Source: Plasmodium brasilianum (Eukaryota > Apicomplexa > Aconoidasida > Haemosporida > Plasmodiidae). Taken from it: 64,000 nt of DNA. Where the stretch lies: NCBI RefSeq assembly GCF_023973825.1, contig NC_090126.1, positions 2,253,001 to 2,317,000 on the forward strand. The letters run 5' to 3'. A program made the position numbers and the translations under genes. Every line of letters starts with the position of its first letter. The first letter of the stretch is position 1. The notes beneath the pieces are model-generated. The model worked only from the letters and a program-made list of their open reading frames with translations. It had not been told where the DNA came from and did no database searches. Shown here in pieces: positions 28,791-40,007 of this stretch.

Positions 28791-31700
28791 TAAACTGATA
28801 GTGCCGTATGAAAAAAAGTGTAATACAGTACCCTGTTATGATAAATATATATGTGGTAGTGTTAAAAAGGGAACAAGAAAGAGTGAAAATAAAAAATTAA
28901 AAGATTTTGATTTACCTAAGAAAGAAGATACTTATGATATGCAGAACAACAAATGTAATAGTAACATTTACGTTAAAACACCTAAACATTATATAAAATA
29001 TGAAATGAACAATAAGAAGTATGAGAGAGATATACATGAGGAAGTTAATGGAAATGTCCTTGAAGGGGGAAGCAGATACAAGAACGAATGTACAATAGAC
29101 AATGATGATATTAAAAAAAGAAGAAAAAAAAAAACAAAAAAAGAAAACACTAGTACAGTTTATGATAGTTATAGTGTAGAATCTGATGATGAGTATCATA
29201 TGGAGAAAATGAAGCAAGAAGAATATATTAACAAAATAAAAATGAAATTTCCTAAAAATGATGTTTTGAGTAAAGGAATACATGCGCAAAAAGTAGGTGA
29301 GGGAAAATTATTGGATTTATCTAAAGATAAAAACACTACGAATGAAGAAGAAAATTTTGAATTTTTAATAAACACTAAAATTATTAAAGAACAAAATAAG
29401 GATGTAAATGAAAAATCCAAAAAATCTTCAAATGATATTTTATTTAGAGGAAATATATATAGAATTGAACATATAAATCGAGTAAGCAAAAAGGGAAAAA
29501 CTAGTGGTGCAAAAACTGAAAATAAAGAAAAAATAAATAAAAAGAAAGCAACTCATTGTAAAGCTGGAACATTTGACACTGCACAAGGAGGGGACAAAAA
29601 TAACATAACAGGAGAAAAAGAAATTGAAAAAAAAAAAAAAAAAAAAATTTGTGAACAAAATTATTTTAATATAGACGGTAAAAAATATACAGATAAATAT
29701 TCCTCCTCTAAGGAAAGTTCTTTATACGAATTTTCTTTATTAGGTGAAATGGACATAAATTTTGAATTCAGTAGTACTGAAAACGGGAAATTGTTACCTA
29801 GCAGTAATTCTAAAAATGCACCAGTTCATGAAAATAAAGCGAAAGATGATAAGGACACAGTAGGGAAAAGCATCGACGTAGGTGTAAGGGACATAAAGCA
29901 AGATAAGGATAACACATATAGTTCTAGAGCCGATCCAAAAGGTAATAATTGCTCACATTTAGGTAATGTCAATTATAATGAAATTAGAAGAAGAAAGAAT
30001 TTAACTGAAGTTAAGTGCACTAAATGGGGAAAGGGTCAAGTGAAAAATAGCGGGACCGATACAGAACATAGCTGTAAAAATGGTGAAGGTCCCTTTGCGC
30101 TGAGTATTAAAAAAAGAAGTGAAGAAATGATAAGAAATGCACTTTACAGGGAAAAAAATTATGAACATGTTAATGCAAATCAAATGGAAAATAGTGAAGG
30201 TAATAATAACACTTTTAAGAAGAACATTATTAAAGATGATAACAAAATGAATGGTATTTTAATACAAGGAGAAAAGATGGACAATAAAAACGTTTGCGTA
30301 AAGACAAGAACAAAAAAGGTATCAGAAAAAGATAAAGAAAGTATAGATATATATAATGAAGATACAGCAATAAAGGAAGAAAAGGAAAAAAAAAAAAAAA
30401 AAAAAAAAAATAATCGATAAATTGGATGGCGCATATACGATTAGAGAAAAAAGTGGTAAATGCGTTCAGACTATACAGAGAAAAAAAATAATACCAACTA
30501 ATGAAGAGAATGCTGAACCAAGTAGTTATACCCATGATGTGTGTAATAGTTCTAATGAAAACGAAAGCACAGTAACAAGTAAACTAAGAAATAACGAACT
30601 AAGTGGAAATATATCTAGGGTAGAGTCTGCTGATAACACGAATTATGATAAAAAAGCAAGCAATTTAAATTTGGACAACCTTTTAGAATTAATTAAAATG
30701 AGAAAGGTGGAAATGGACTGTTACCAAAAGTCTGAACAGGTTAATCAAGTTAGTGTTAATTATATGAAGAAGCAGGATAAAATAAACTGTAGAGACGGGA
30801 CAAAGAAAAAGGATAACATATACACGATAAGAGATTGTAACGGAAGATTAATAAATAATGATAAGCAAAACGAAGGAAGTGTTCATATTGCACACATAAG
30901 AAGAATCGAAACAGACTATGATGAATGTAGAAGTAAATATAGTGCACGTATGATGATTACCCATGATAATAAAGACAAAATAATGCCCATGCCCCATTAC
31001 TCTTCTAATTGTCGTACGACTTATCACAATTCATCAAATAGTGAGATAGCCGGAAAGGGTGAAAATAATGGCAGCTTAAATGATAGTAAAGAGGAAAATA
31101 TTAAGGTTGATATTCCATATGAACAGACATCAAGATTAGGAAAAGAATTACATAGGGGAAAAATGAACAAGGACGAACTCTGCATGGATCGGGATTCTAC
31201 GTATTCAGAAGGAGATGAAGAAATGAATGCACTCACATTATTGGTGAATATAAAAAGTGAGGAGAACGAAAAATTAAAAACATTCTTGCAGTTACAAGAA
31301 AATGAAATTAGTTTCCTTCGAGAAAAATTACAGCTCTCTTGTAATAAAACAAAAGATAAAGGAAAAAATTGGGAAAATACGACTCTTTATAAGAATTTAA
31401 TAAAAGCAAAACCATCTACGTTTTTAGAAATAATTTTAAAAAACAATCAAGCAGAAATTAAAAATAGCAATCCTGGAAATTATGAAGGTGCATTAAAAGA
31501 GAACGAAGACAATAAATGTACTACGTCTAGGAGCACTTGTGACCCTGGAATTTATGATATTAAAGAAAGTGGTGAAGAGCGTAAAAGCGGTGAAATGGAT
31601 AAAATTTGTAAAAGCGGTGAAATGGATAAAATTTGCAAAAGCGGTGAAATGGATAAAATTTGTAAAAGCGGTGAAATGGATAAAATTCGTAAAAGCGGTG

Positions 31701-34678
31701 AAATGGATAAAATTTGTAAAAGCGGTGAAATGGATAAAATTTGTAAAAGCGGTGAAAGCTATGAAAGTGCTTCCTCACGTTTGCACTGTCGACATGATAA
31801 AGTAATCAGATGTAGAACCCAAGATATGAATATTTTTAATGAGAATAAAAATGACTCCATAGATATACAACTTAACATAGGGAAGAACCAAGTGCTCAAT
31901 GCAGAAAAATATGAAAACATTAGAATATGTAGTGGGGAAGACTGTTCCTGGAGTTGCTATATTCATGATCGAAAAGATTTAGGTACATCTATAATTGATA
32001 AAAAGGGAGAAAAGTGTTACATGCAAAAAATAAAAGCCGCATCCGTCTCTCCATATAGACACATAAGAAAAGAAGCGATAAGAAAGAGTACCAGACCATT
32101 CACAGTGTACTCAAAAAGTGGTAGCAATAGGGGTAATAGCCGTTGTAATATTAGTGGTAATGATGGTATAAATTTTAATAACAAAGGTGAGATAGACGAA
32201 CCTAAAATACATTGTGGAAATAATAATACAAAAATAAAGGCTAACTTAAACAAAGTTAGTTCATGTTTTACAAGAAGGAACATACAATGTGCAAACTGTA
32301 GTCATGTATCTTGCTTTAGGACATGTCCTTACAATAAGTTAAAAGCAATAGATTTTGGTGAGTTCAATTCTAATGATAGCAAATGCATACACAACAAACA
32401 TGATAATAAAATGTCGAGTGGGAGATGTAAATCTAATATTATAAGTGTTAGATGTTATCCTAAGAATAGAAAAATTATGACCAGGTCACGTAAAAATTGT
32501 TCTTGTTCCCCGAGAAAAAATCTTAGTATAAAAAAGGAAAATTGTACTTGCAGTCGCAATCGCAGTTGCAGAAATGAAAGTATATTTACAAAACTTTTTT
32601 CATATATAAAAAAGAACAGTCTTTGCAATGAAAAAAAATATAAAAATTGTTTAAGAAGAAATAAATCAACAAGCTCAATTCAACTCACGAACAACAGAGA
32701 ATTTCTTAATCGCAGTTGGAACAGATCACGTTCCTCTGCATGCTTTATAGATATTCATCCAACCAAATTTCAAAAAAGGAGTTATATTAATATTTGCTCT
32801 AATAGAAACAACTTATGTAGCAAAATAAATTGTACTAATAACAGATGTCTTAATACAATAGGAGAAGCTGATGCCAATGATATACCTAACGTACAAAGGT
32901 TACACGCAAGTGACAAAGATGGAAATAAATATGTAATGGACAAGGAGAGAGAAACTAAAGAGAATGCAAAAGAGCAGGTTACAAAGAATCTACCTACAAA
33001 TGATGGATTAGCAAAAAACGGGGTTGTTAAAAATAGTTCTATAATAAATGGAAGAATCATAAAAAGGAACTGTAGATATTTACTAAAAAACAATGTTCAT
33101 AATAGCCATATTTGGTCAACTACTATTCCATTTGAAGACTTAAATAATTTAAAAAATGATGAAATCGAATATACTGGTAATTGTGAAGCAAGGGATAATA
33201 GTAACACATTATTACCAAACAAAAATGGCAAAGAGATAAAGGGATATTCTAACCTATTAATGGGAAATAAAAAATTGGAAGCAAAAGATAACTTTATAAA
33301 AAAGGAAGAAATTGGAAGTAACAATATGAGCGTCAAATATAATAATCGTGTAATAAATTATTCTTTGAAGAAATGCTCTAAAGATAATACTACTGAGAAT
33401 GGAAATATGGTGATAATAAATAACGATTTGGATAATATAAAAAGGAGAAAGAAAAAAAAAGTAAATCGAAAAAAAATGTTAAACGGTAAAGAACGAGTAA
33501 AAGAAATAAGCAAGAATAATAAAATTTCACAAAAGGGTAGTACTCAAATGGACATTATCCAAATGGATACTACTCAAATGGATACTGCTCGAATGGATAC
33601 TGCTCGAATGGATAAAAACAAACTTCTAATAGACTACTCCATCAATACATGTAAAAAAGAGAGTCCGAGGGACACAGCTAGCCAAAATGTTGAAGTACTT
33701 TATAAAAAAAATCACAAACAAACTAATAAGAACAAAAAAAAAATATATCATGTTTGTAATTCAATGAAGACAAATAAAACTTGTAAAATATTTCTTGTAG
33801 CAAAGGGAAATAAAGATAAGCACGTGGAGAATAAATATACTAGCTATTTAAAAAAAGGTGCTGACATGTTCATAAAAAATGAAAGCACAACGGACGTGGA
33901 ATGTGTAGACAAGAAAAATGAAATAAGTGGGAAAAAAAAAAATAATCTTAGCTATACTGATAAACAAAATGATTATGCAGCCAATGCAACGACTTCTAAC
34001 AGCATCCAAACAGACATAATCGATGATTATTCTACTTGCTCAAATGAAGATATGTATTTGTGGAAGAAAAAAGAAAATTACGAAAAGAAGAAAAAAAGGA
34101 ATCTCAAATCTCAACAATTTAAAATTCTTAATTTAAATGAGCAAATTAAAAATAAATGTTTTAATGTTCACTTAATAAATTCAAATATGCACCTAAATAG
34201 TCCAACTAAAAATATAGTTAAAAAAATAATATTAAATTGTAAAAGCATTAATTTGGATAAAAAAAAAAAAATGAACAAAGGAAAGAAAGAAATGGATAAT
34301 CATGATTATATGAGCAATATGTCCGATTTACCAAATCGTCAAATGGATGAAGAAAAAAAAAAAAAAAAAAAAGATAACCATTTCTGGAGAAATCAGGATA
34401 ATAAAAAAATAGGCATTAATGAAAAAGAAAAAGTAGAAATGATACGTGCGAAAAATGCAGATAACTACTCAACCTTGAGTAATGAAAATTGTTATATTGT
34501 AAATGGGTACAACACACATGAAATGGCAAGGGGAAAAAAAAATAAAGCAATAAATAATATCATATGTTCAAACAATGATTGTATTTATCCTGACCCAAAG
34601 ATCTGTTTTCTCAAAAATGATAACTCGTGTATAATTGTTGAATACCCAAATATAAAATATTACATAAAATGCCATTAA
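28534..34678 (+). CDS. Very large Lys/Asn-rich protein, split by a frame change at poly-A
   Basis: Two abutting open frames appear to be one gene. The first is 28534-30420 (628 aa, MVSCLVPKIKRGCCYMPE..) and ends shortly after a 25-A tract (30386-30410). The second frame is already open across that tract (..IIDKLDGAYTIREK) and runs to TAA at 34678, about 1,418 aa more. Composition and codon use are the same on both sides, and the second frame lacks an ATG at its beginning. The protein is hydrophilic with poly-Lys tracts. It has six KSGEMDKIC repeats (31583-31744), MDT-type repeats near 33545 and a Cys/Arg/Ser/Asn-rich stretch at 32440-32620 (NCSCSPRKN, NCTCSRNRSC). There is no signal peptide or recognised domain. 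I infer one gene of about 2,050 aa interrupted by a homopolymer indel; function unknown. Confidence 0.8.
30386..30410 (+). repeat. 25-A homopolymer at the frame change
   Basis: An uninterrupted run of 25 A inside coding sequence, followed by TAATCGATAA. Frame 1 stops there at 30418-30420; frame 2 remains open. A run one base shorter or two bases longer would make the two halves continuous. Confidence 0.9.
31583..31756 (+). repeat. 27-bp tandem repeat encoding KSGEMDKIC
   Basis: Six full and one partial copy of a 27-bp unit, almost identical at the nucleotide level (one copy has Arg for Cys at the last position). They are in frame with the 28534-34678 gene. High identity implies recent expansion. 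The region also makes an unrelated antisense periodic frame. Confidence 0.92.
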
Positions 34679-34703
34679 AAATTTCATCATAATTTTTCAT
34701 TTT

Positions 34704-36154
34704 TCATTTTTCATTTCCTGTTAACATGTTTGGAATGCCTGATAGAGAAAACGTGGAACGAGATAAACGTGTGCGGTAATTTGTGTTTCAGTGGATGCGT
34801 GGATGCGCTTTTATACACACATATATATATATGTGTACGTATACGTGCATATATATAGCTACGCCCATTAATATATACACACGTAAACTTATGCAAGTAT
34901 GGATAAGAAAAGTGCAAGCCTGTTTACTTCTCATACGTAAGTAACAAAACGTACCATCTTTTATGGGAAAAGAAATACTGCACTGGGGGCAGGTTAAAGT
35001 GCCTTCCATTATGTGAACCTACAAAACAATAGTTACAGTTATAGTCATAGTAATAGTAATAATAATGTACCATGAATATAAATTTATATTTATTTTTTTA
35101 TCTCCGTTCATAGCACATTTCAGTCCTTCTTTACTTAAAAAATTTTCACATTAACATTTTTTCATTTGCCTCATGAGTACCTTAAAAAGTGCGTGATGAA
35201 TTGAGTTAAGAAATCCTTCATCTTCTAAGTGACTGTTTGAATAGCTAGATAACAAACTTAATCCTAACTAAAAGAGCAAATAAAAAAGAAGCAAAATATT
35301 TTTAAAAATTTTACGTCCATAGGTGATACGAGTAAGGGGAATAAAGAAAGAAAAATTAAAAAGGAAAAAGAAAAATGAAAAATGAAAGGAAAAGAGGAGT
35401 ACCTCTTTAGCCGTGCTGTATAAAACATCGTAATCAACTTTACTTAACACATTTCTTACAAACTCTGCATTCATTTCTTGTTCTACTATTTTTATACTTT
35501 CTTCAGCGCTCTCGTCTAATTTTATTAGTAACGGATATCCCCCAGTGCATTGCGTTTCATTACTGTAAAGAAACCACACATGTGTTCGTATATACATACA
35601 TATGTAAATGCATACATAAATATATCCATATGTATATATATATATATGTACTTGCAAGGTGGTTTGTAAATTTGCCAATACAGACAATTTCGATGTGAAA
35701 ACGTGAAAATAAAAAATAAATTGTCCTTAAAAAGGAGCATATATATGAATGAAGAGAGCATATCTCCTCATGGATGTATTATTTGTCCCATTTGTTGACA
35801 AGCACTAACATATTTTTGAGAGCAAAATTTAAAATTATGCTAAATTAAAATAAGAAATATGAGAAAAACGAGAAATTAGTTTAAAAATAGCATATTAATA
35901 CATTCGCACACAAAAAATGTACTTATATGTGTAGTATATTTTTTAGCAACTTTTTTCCTACACACGTATATAAATAATTATATGTATGTGTACTAATATG
36001 CTTATACGTATGTGTATATATATGCTTATACGTATGAGCATATGCATATATATATATATATATATCTATGTGTAAGCCTTTCCATTAATTTCGTATTTTC
36101 CAGTGTTTAATTTTGTACTAACCACTTCAAAAAATTGTGTGTGAGAAGCCTCAT
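34704..36154 (-). CDS. TRM112: TRM112 homologue, methyltransferase activator, five exons
   Basis: Exons 36123-36154, 35403-35562, 35181-35267, 34955-35018 and 34704-34738 join in phases 2, 0, 0, 1 to give 125 aa, the length of human TRMT112. Exon 1 gives MRLLTHNFLK, the family N-terminus. Exon 2 gives GGYPLLIKLDESAEE..NAEFVRNVLSKVDYDVL. Exon 3 gives EGFLNSIHHALFK. Exon 4 gives MEGTLTCPQCSISFPIKDG, the zinc-finger-like part. Exon 5 gives IPNML. Each splice has GT..AG ends. TRM112 is the obligate partner of several methyltransferases acting on rRNA, tRNA and release factor (Bud23, Trm9, Trm11 and Mtq2 types). It has no enzyme activity of its own. Its stop lies only 25 bp from the stop of the convergent 28534-34678 gene. 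Confidence 0.93.
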
Positions 36155-36519
36155 TATTTCGTTGTATTTCAAGACTGATGAGAAAAATGCTAAGACGTGT
36201 TTTATATGCTACATGTATAGTTTTGCTCCTATTTGTTTCTATATATATTCTTCTTTTTTTTCCTTTTTTTCTTTTTTTTTTTTTGTAACAAATTAATTCT
36301 ATTATCAGTGCGTTTGTCGCTTAAATTTTCCCCTTGTAATAACAAACATAGAAAATATAGCGTTTTACACAAGTAAAAACGGTATTATGAAATGAAAAAA
36401 TGGTGGAGGTAAAAACTGTGATATAAAATAAACGTTGTATTTTTCTTATTGAGATTTTATTTTTCTTAAAAATAGTAGGAATAATTTTCTTCTAATTTAT
36501 TAATAAGGATGTTTCTGTT

Positions 36520-36655
36520 TTTCTTTCTCTTTCTCTTTCTCTTTTTCTTTCTCTTTTTCTTTTTCTTTCTCTTTTTCTTTTTCTTTCTCTTTTTCTTTTT
36601 CTTTCTCTTTTTTTTTCTCTTTCTCTTTTTTTTTCTTTTTCTCTTTTTTTTTTTT
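36520..36655. repeat. Pyrimidine tract of CTTTCT/CTTTTT hexamers
   Basis: About 130 bp of pure pyrimidine on the plus strand in hexamer steps. Such polypurine/polypyrimidine stretches can form triplex structures (inference). Confidence 0.85.
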
Positions 36656-37084
36656 TAAATATTTATACTACTGTATTATATGTAATTAAACATAATGGTA
36701 AAAAAAGAACGATCGTGTATAAGAGAATAACTTTTTCATTTTTTACATTTTGAAGTAAAGCTATATATTCAAATATATGTATACATATTTACATGTTTAT
36801 ATGTTTAATTGGACATTTATTTGTATGTTAATTTACGCATTTATTTTTTTTGCTTTTGTTTATTCAAATAATTTTTTTTATATTAAATACTTTATTTTAT
36901 TTTTTTCCTTGTACATTTATTTATACATATAGATGATGTGCTTCAAATTTTTTTATTTATTTTTTATTTATTTTTTTGTTCCTCTGAGTTCTTATAATAT
37001 ATATATATAAGTCGCTAAGCGTAAAATTTTGAACATGCCCATAGAATATATGTGATCCAACGCATAAACAACAAAATGGAATAT

Positions 37085-37440
37085 TTATTGTATGTATTTT
37101 ATGCATACATACTTAAATACGTATATATATTTAAGTACGTATATATATTTAAGTACGTATATATATTTAAGTACGTATATATTGTATGCATGTATTAGAA
37201 GTGTATACATATTATAAGTACGCACATATCGTAAGTTCGTATATAAGTACGTTTGTACGCACATATTATAAGTTCGTATATAAGTACGTTTGTACGCACA
37301 TACTATAAGTTCGCATATAAGTACGTTTGCAAGCACATACTATAAGTTCGTATATAAGTACATTTGTATGCATATATTATAAGTACGTATATAAGTACAT
37401 TTGTACGCATATATTATAAGTACGTATACATTATAAATGC
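37085..37440. repeat. Short-period tandem repeats rich in GTAC
   Basis: Four copies of about 17 bp (ATATATTTAAGTACGT) are followed by about five copies of a longer unit containing TAAGTTCGTATATAAGTACG. TAAGTACGTAT-type steps continue to about 37440. GTAC recurs many times in the divergent promoter of TRM112 and the 37847 gene. Confidence 0.8.
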
Positions 37441-37606
37441 GTACATTTAATACAAATGAGAACAATTTTTTTGAGTACAAGTGTTTTTTTCTGTATTATC
37501 GTCTGGGATATACGTACGTGCAAATAAGCAAACGGAAAACAGAAAGGAATTAATTATGATGGTAATTATTCACAGTTAATATGACAGTTAATTAGTATTA
37601 TGCCAA

Positions 37607-37720
37607 ATTGAATTTGATTTTAAATTTGATTTTAAATTTGATTTTAAATTTGATTTTAATTTTGATTTTAATTTTGATTTTAATTTTGATTTTAATTTTG
37701 ATTTTAATTTTGATTTGATT
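37607..37720. repeat. 12-bp repeat TTTGATTTTAAA / TTTGATTTTAAT
   Basis: About nine tandem copies of a 12-bp unit, about 130 bp upstream of the 37847 start codon. The later copies change AAA to AAT. Confidence 0.85.
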
Positions 37721-37846
37721 TGGAAGTTAATTTAGAAATTGAATTTTTTTTTTTTTTTTTCTTTTTAACATTTTCTTCGTTGGTCTTTGCTCCTTCCTCT
37801 TTGCTCGTTTGTGTAAAATATATTTAAGAAGACTCTTTTTTTAAAA

Positions 37847-38485
37847 ATGAAAAGATATAATATTCATAACAGTAAGTTGTATAATCCTAAAAAAGTAAAA
37901 GTAGAATGTGAATATGAGAATGAATTAAGAAAAAAAGACTATTCCTCATCAAGTATTTTTGACTACAATTTATCACATTTGAAAAGAATTGAAGACATAG
38001 AAGAAAGAAATTTAGAAAGATTAAGCTTTTTTCATTTAGAAGAAAATCGAAAGAGAAGAAAAATTAATTTTTTAAATATATTTGATCATTTGAAAAATAG
38101 TAGTAAAGATACAAAGAAGACTGGAGATGGTTGTGATGAAGTGGGTGATGATAGCTGTCATAATAATGGCGATTCTAATAGAAAACATAATACGACGAAT
38201 ATTCCCTATCAGAGTAAAAATGAAAGGACTAAAAAAAGTAAGGCGGCTAGTCTAAATAGCAATAACCCAATAAATAATGAGTATAACAACAACAGTAAGG
38301 AAAAATTAAATAAAGGAAACTTGGTGGATGATTGGAAAATAGAAGAAAATATGGGAAACAAAAAAGGAATCGACATAAAAAATAAATATTATGAAAAAAT
38401 AAATAACATACTAAAAGAAGCACACATGAGCAAAATTGCTAGAAAGACTAACCGAAATGGATGTAAATATTTGTGTGCTCGATAA
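37847..38485 (+). CDS. Unrecognised 212-aa hydrophilic protein
   Basis: Starts MKRYNIHNSKLYNPKKVKVE after an A-rich leader. The first 85 residues are non-repetitive and probably helical (YENELRKKDYSSSSIFDYNL, EERNLERLSFFHLEENRKRR). A Lys/Asn/Ser-rich middle follows, then a second ordered-looking end (NKYYEKINNILKEAHMSKIA..). The basic RKRRK stretch suggests a nuclear or RNA-associated protein, which is only inference. The frame ends in GCKYLCAR-TAA. The sequence past the stop remains unusually complex (see findings), so 3' exons may be missing. A GTAAAT donor-like site lies at 38462 inside the last codons. Confidence 0.7.
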   Translation: MKRYNIHNSKLYNPKKVKVECEYENELRKKDYSSSSIFDYNLSHLKRIEDIEERNLERLSFFHLEENRKRRKINFLNIFDHLKNSSKDTKKTGDGCDEVGDDSCHNNGDSNRKHNTTNIPYQSKNERTKKSKAASLNSNNPINNEYNNNSKEKLNKGNLVDDWKIEENMGNKKGIDIKNKYYEKINNILKEAHMSKIARKTNRNGCKYLCAR

Positions 38486-38971
38486 GGTGTTATAACCAAG
38501 AAGTCATATGTGATATGAGACTGTATACAGCACTGTGTATTGAGGGAGTGTTCCAATTATAAATATTGTACAAATGCTTATATATGCCCATGTGGAATAC
38601 CCATATAAAGCTGTATATGTATTATATACACATTGAAACCCTAAGTGTGTTATATCAAAAGAGTTTAATAGCAGAGAAGACATGAAGAATAGAGCTGCAA
38701 ATGGATTATTCAAGATTTATCTTGTTAAAAAAATTGTGTTCGCACAATATTTTTTCCATATCATTCGTGTTAGGCGTAAACGTTAGATATGCATGAAGGC
38801 ATGTTTTAAGGCTTTTTATTATTATTCATTATTATGATTATGATTATTATGATTATTATTATGATTATGATTATTATGATTATGATTATTATGATTATGA
38901 TTATTATGATTATGATTATTATGATTATGATTATGATTATGATTATGATTATGATTATGATTATGATTATG

Positions 38972-39025
<54 letters not shown>

Positions 39026-40007
39026 TATTATTATTATTTATTATTATTATTATTATTATTTATTATTATTATTTATTATTATTATTTATTATTATTATTT
39101 ATTATTATTATTTATTATTATTATTTATTATTATTATTTATTATTATTATTTATTATTATTATTTTATTAATATTTTATGTTATTAATATTTTATGTTAT
39201 TAATATTTTATTTTATTATGTTATTATTTTTTTCGGTATTCTTAATATTGCAGACTCTTTTTTTTCGGCCCCTATTTTTTTGTCTTTTTTTTTCGCCCCC
39301 TTTTTCTCAATATTGCACACTTTTTGAATTAGATGTTTATCTCAGTTTTATTCTATTCCATCATATAACGTTTCATTATACTATGCTATATTATACTATG
39401 TTATGGTTTATCATATTATATATCTTTATATATTTTTCCATTTCGTTTCCTAAGTGCACAAAAAGCGAAAATACTAGATCGGAAAGACTTAATTAATTAT
39501 TCTTGCTTCCATTCATCGTCCACCGCTCATCTATTCGCTGCTTCATTCTCTTTTTTTTTTTATATAATAACATAAATGTGTATATATACATATAGTATAT
39601 GGTACAAATTAAAAATTTTTATGTATATTATTTTCCAAATTTTGTGCTACTTAAAAATTATTAACGTGATAACATTTTTTCGTTTGTGAAAAGGGAAAAA
39701 AAAAAAAAGAAAATACTTTCCATAGGTAGTTGCGCATATAAATATGGTCTCAATTAATTAAAATATGATATATGGACAGATAAATAAAAATAGATGTGGT
39801 TGGATAAAAAAATAAGTGGTAGTAGGTAGTACATATACTACAACAAAATGATGCACAGTATGGTAAAAAAAAAATTCGAGAGATAATAAACTGTTAAACT
39901 AGCCCACTCTCATAACTATCATTTAAAAAAAAAGAAAAAGAAAAAGAAAACCTTAAGCACACATCAACAAAATGAGTAAAAATTTCGCCCAACTTTTGGC
40001 ATTAAAA
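38486..40007. other. Convergent intergenic region
   Basis: The first 250 bp have a coding-like base mixture (see findings). From 38815 to 39170 there is an ATTATG/ATTATT/ATTTATT array with long open frames of Met/Ile or Tyr/Leu only. The rest is T-rich 3' flank of the PRP38 gene. No further gene seen. Confidence 0.55.
38820..39170. repeat. ATTATG / ATTATT triplet-hexamer array
   Basis: About 350 bp of triplet repeat: first ATTATGATT-type, then pure ATT, then ATTATTATTT 10-mers. Its 117-codon open frame is a repeat artefact. Confidence 0.9.

Larger units (their letters stand above)
36155..37846. other. Divergent intergenic region with repeats
   Basis: Holds the promoters of TRM112 (-) and the 37847 gene (+). 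It is almost filled with repeats: a CTTTCT/CTTTTT pyrimidine tract (36520-36655), an array rich in AAGTACGTATATA (37085-37440), and TTTTAATTTTGA units (37607-37720). No gene seen. Confidence 0.6.

Noticed and set aside
30180..30535. Minus-strand Phe/Ser/Leu-rich frames opposite the 25-A tract
   Set aside because: Antisense of Lys-rich coding sequence; poly-A reads as poly-Phe.
31539..31805. Periodic VKAVKWIKF (+) and FHRFYKFYP (-) frames
   Set aside because: Other-frame readings of the KSGEMDKIC repeats.
38834..39187. 117-aa Met/Ile/Tyr/Leu frame
   Set aside because: ATT-triplet repeat only.
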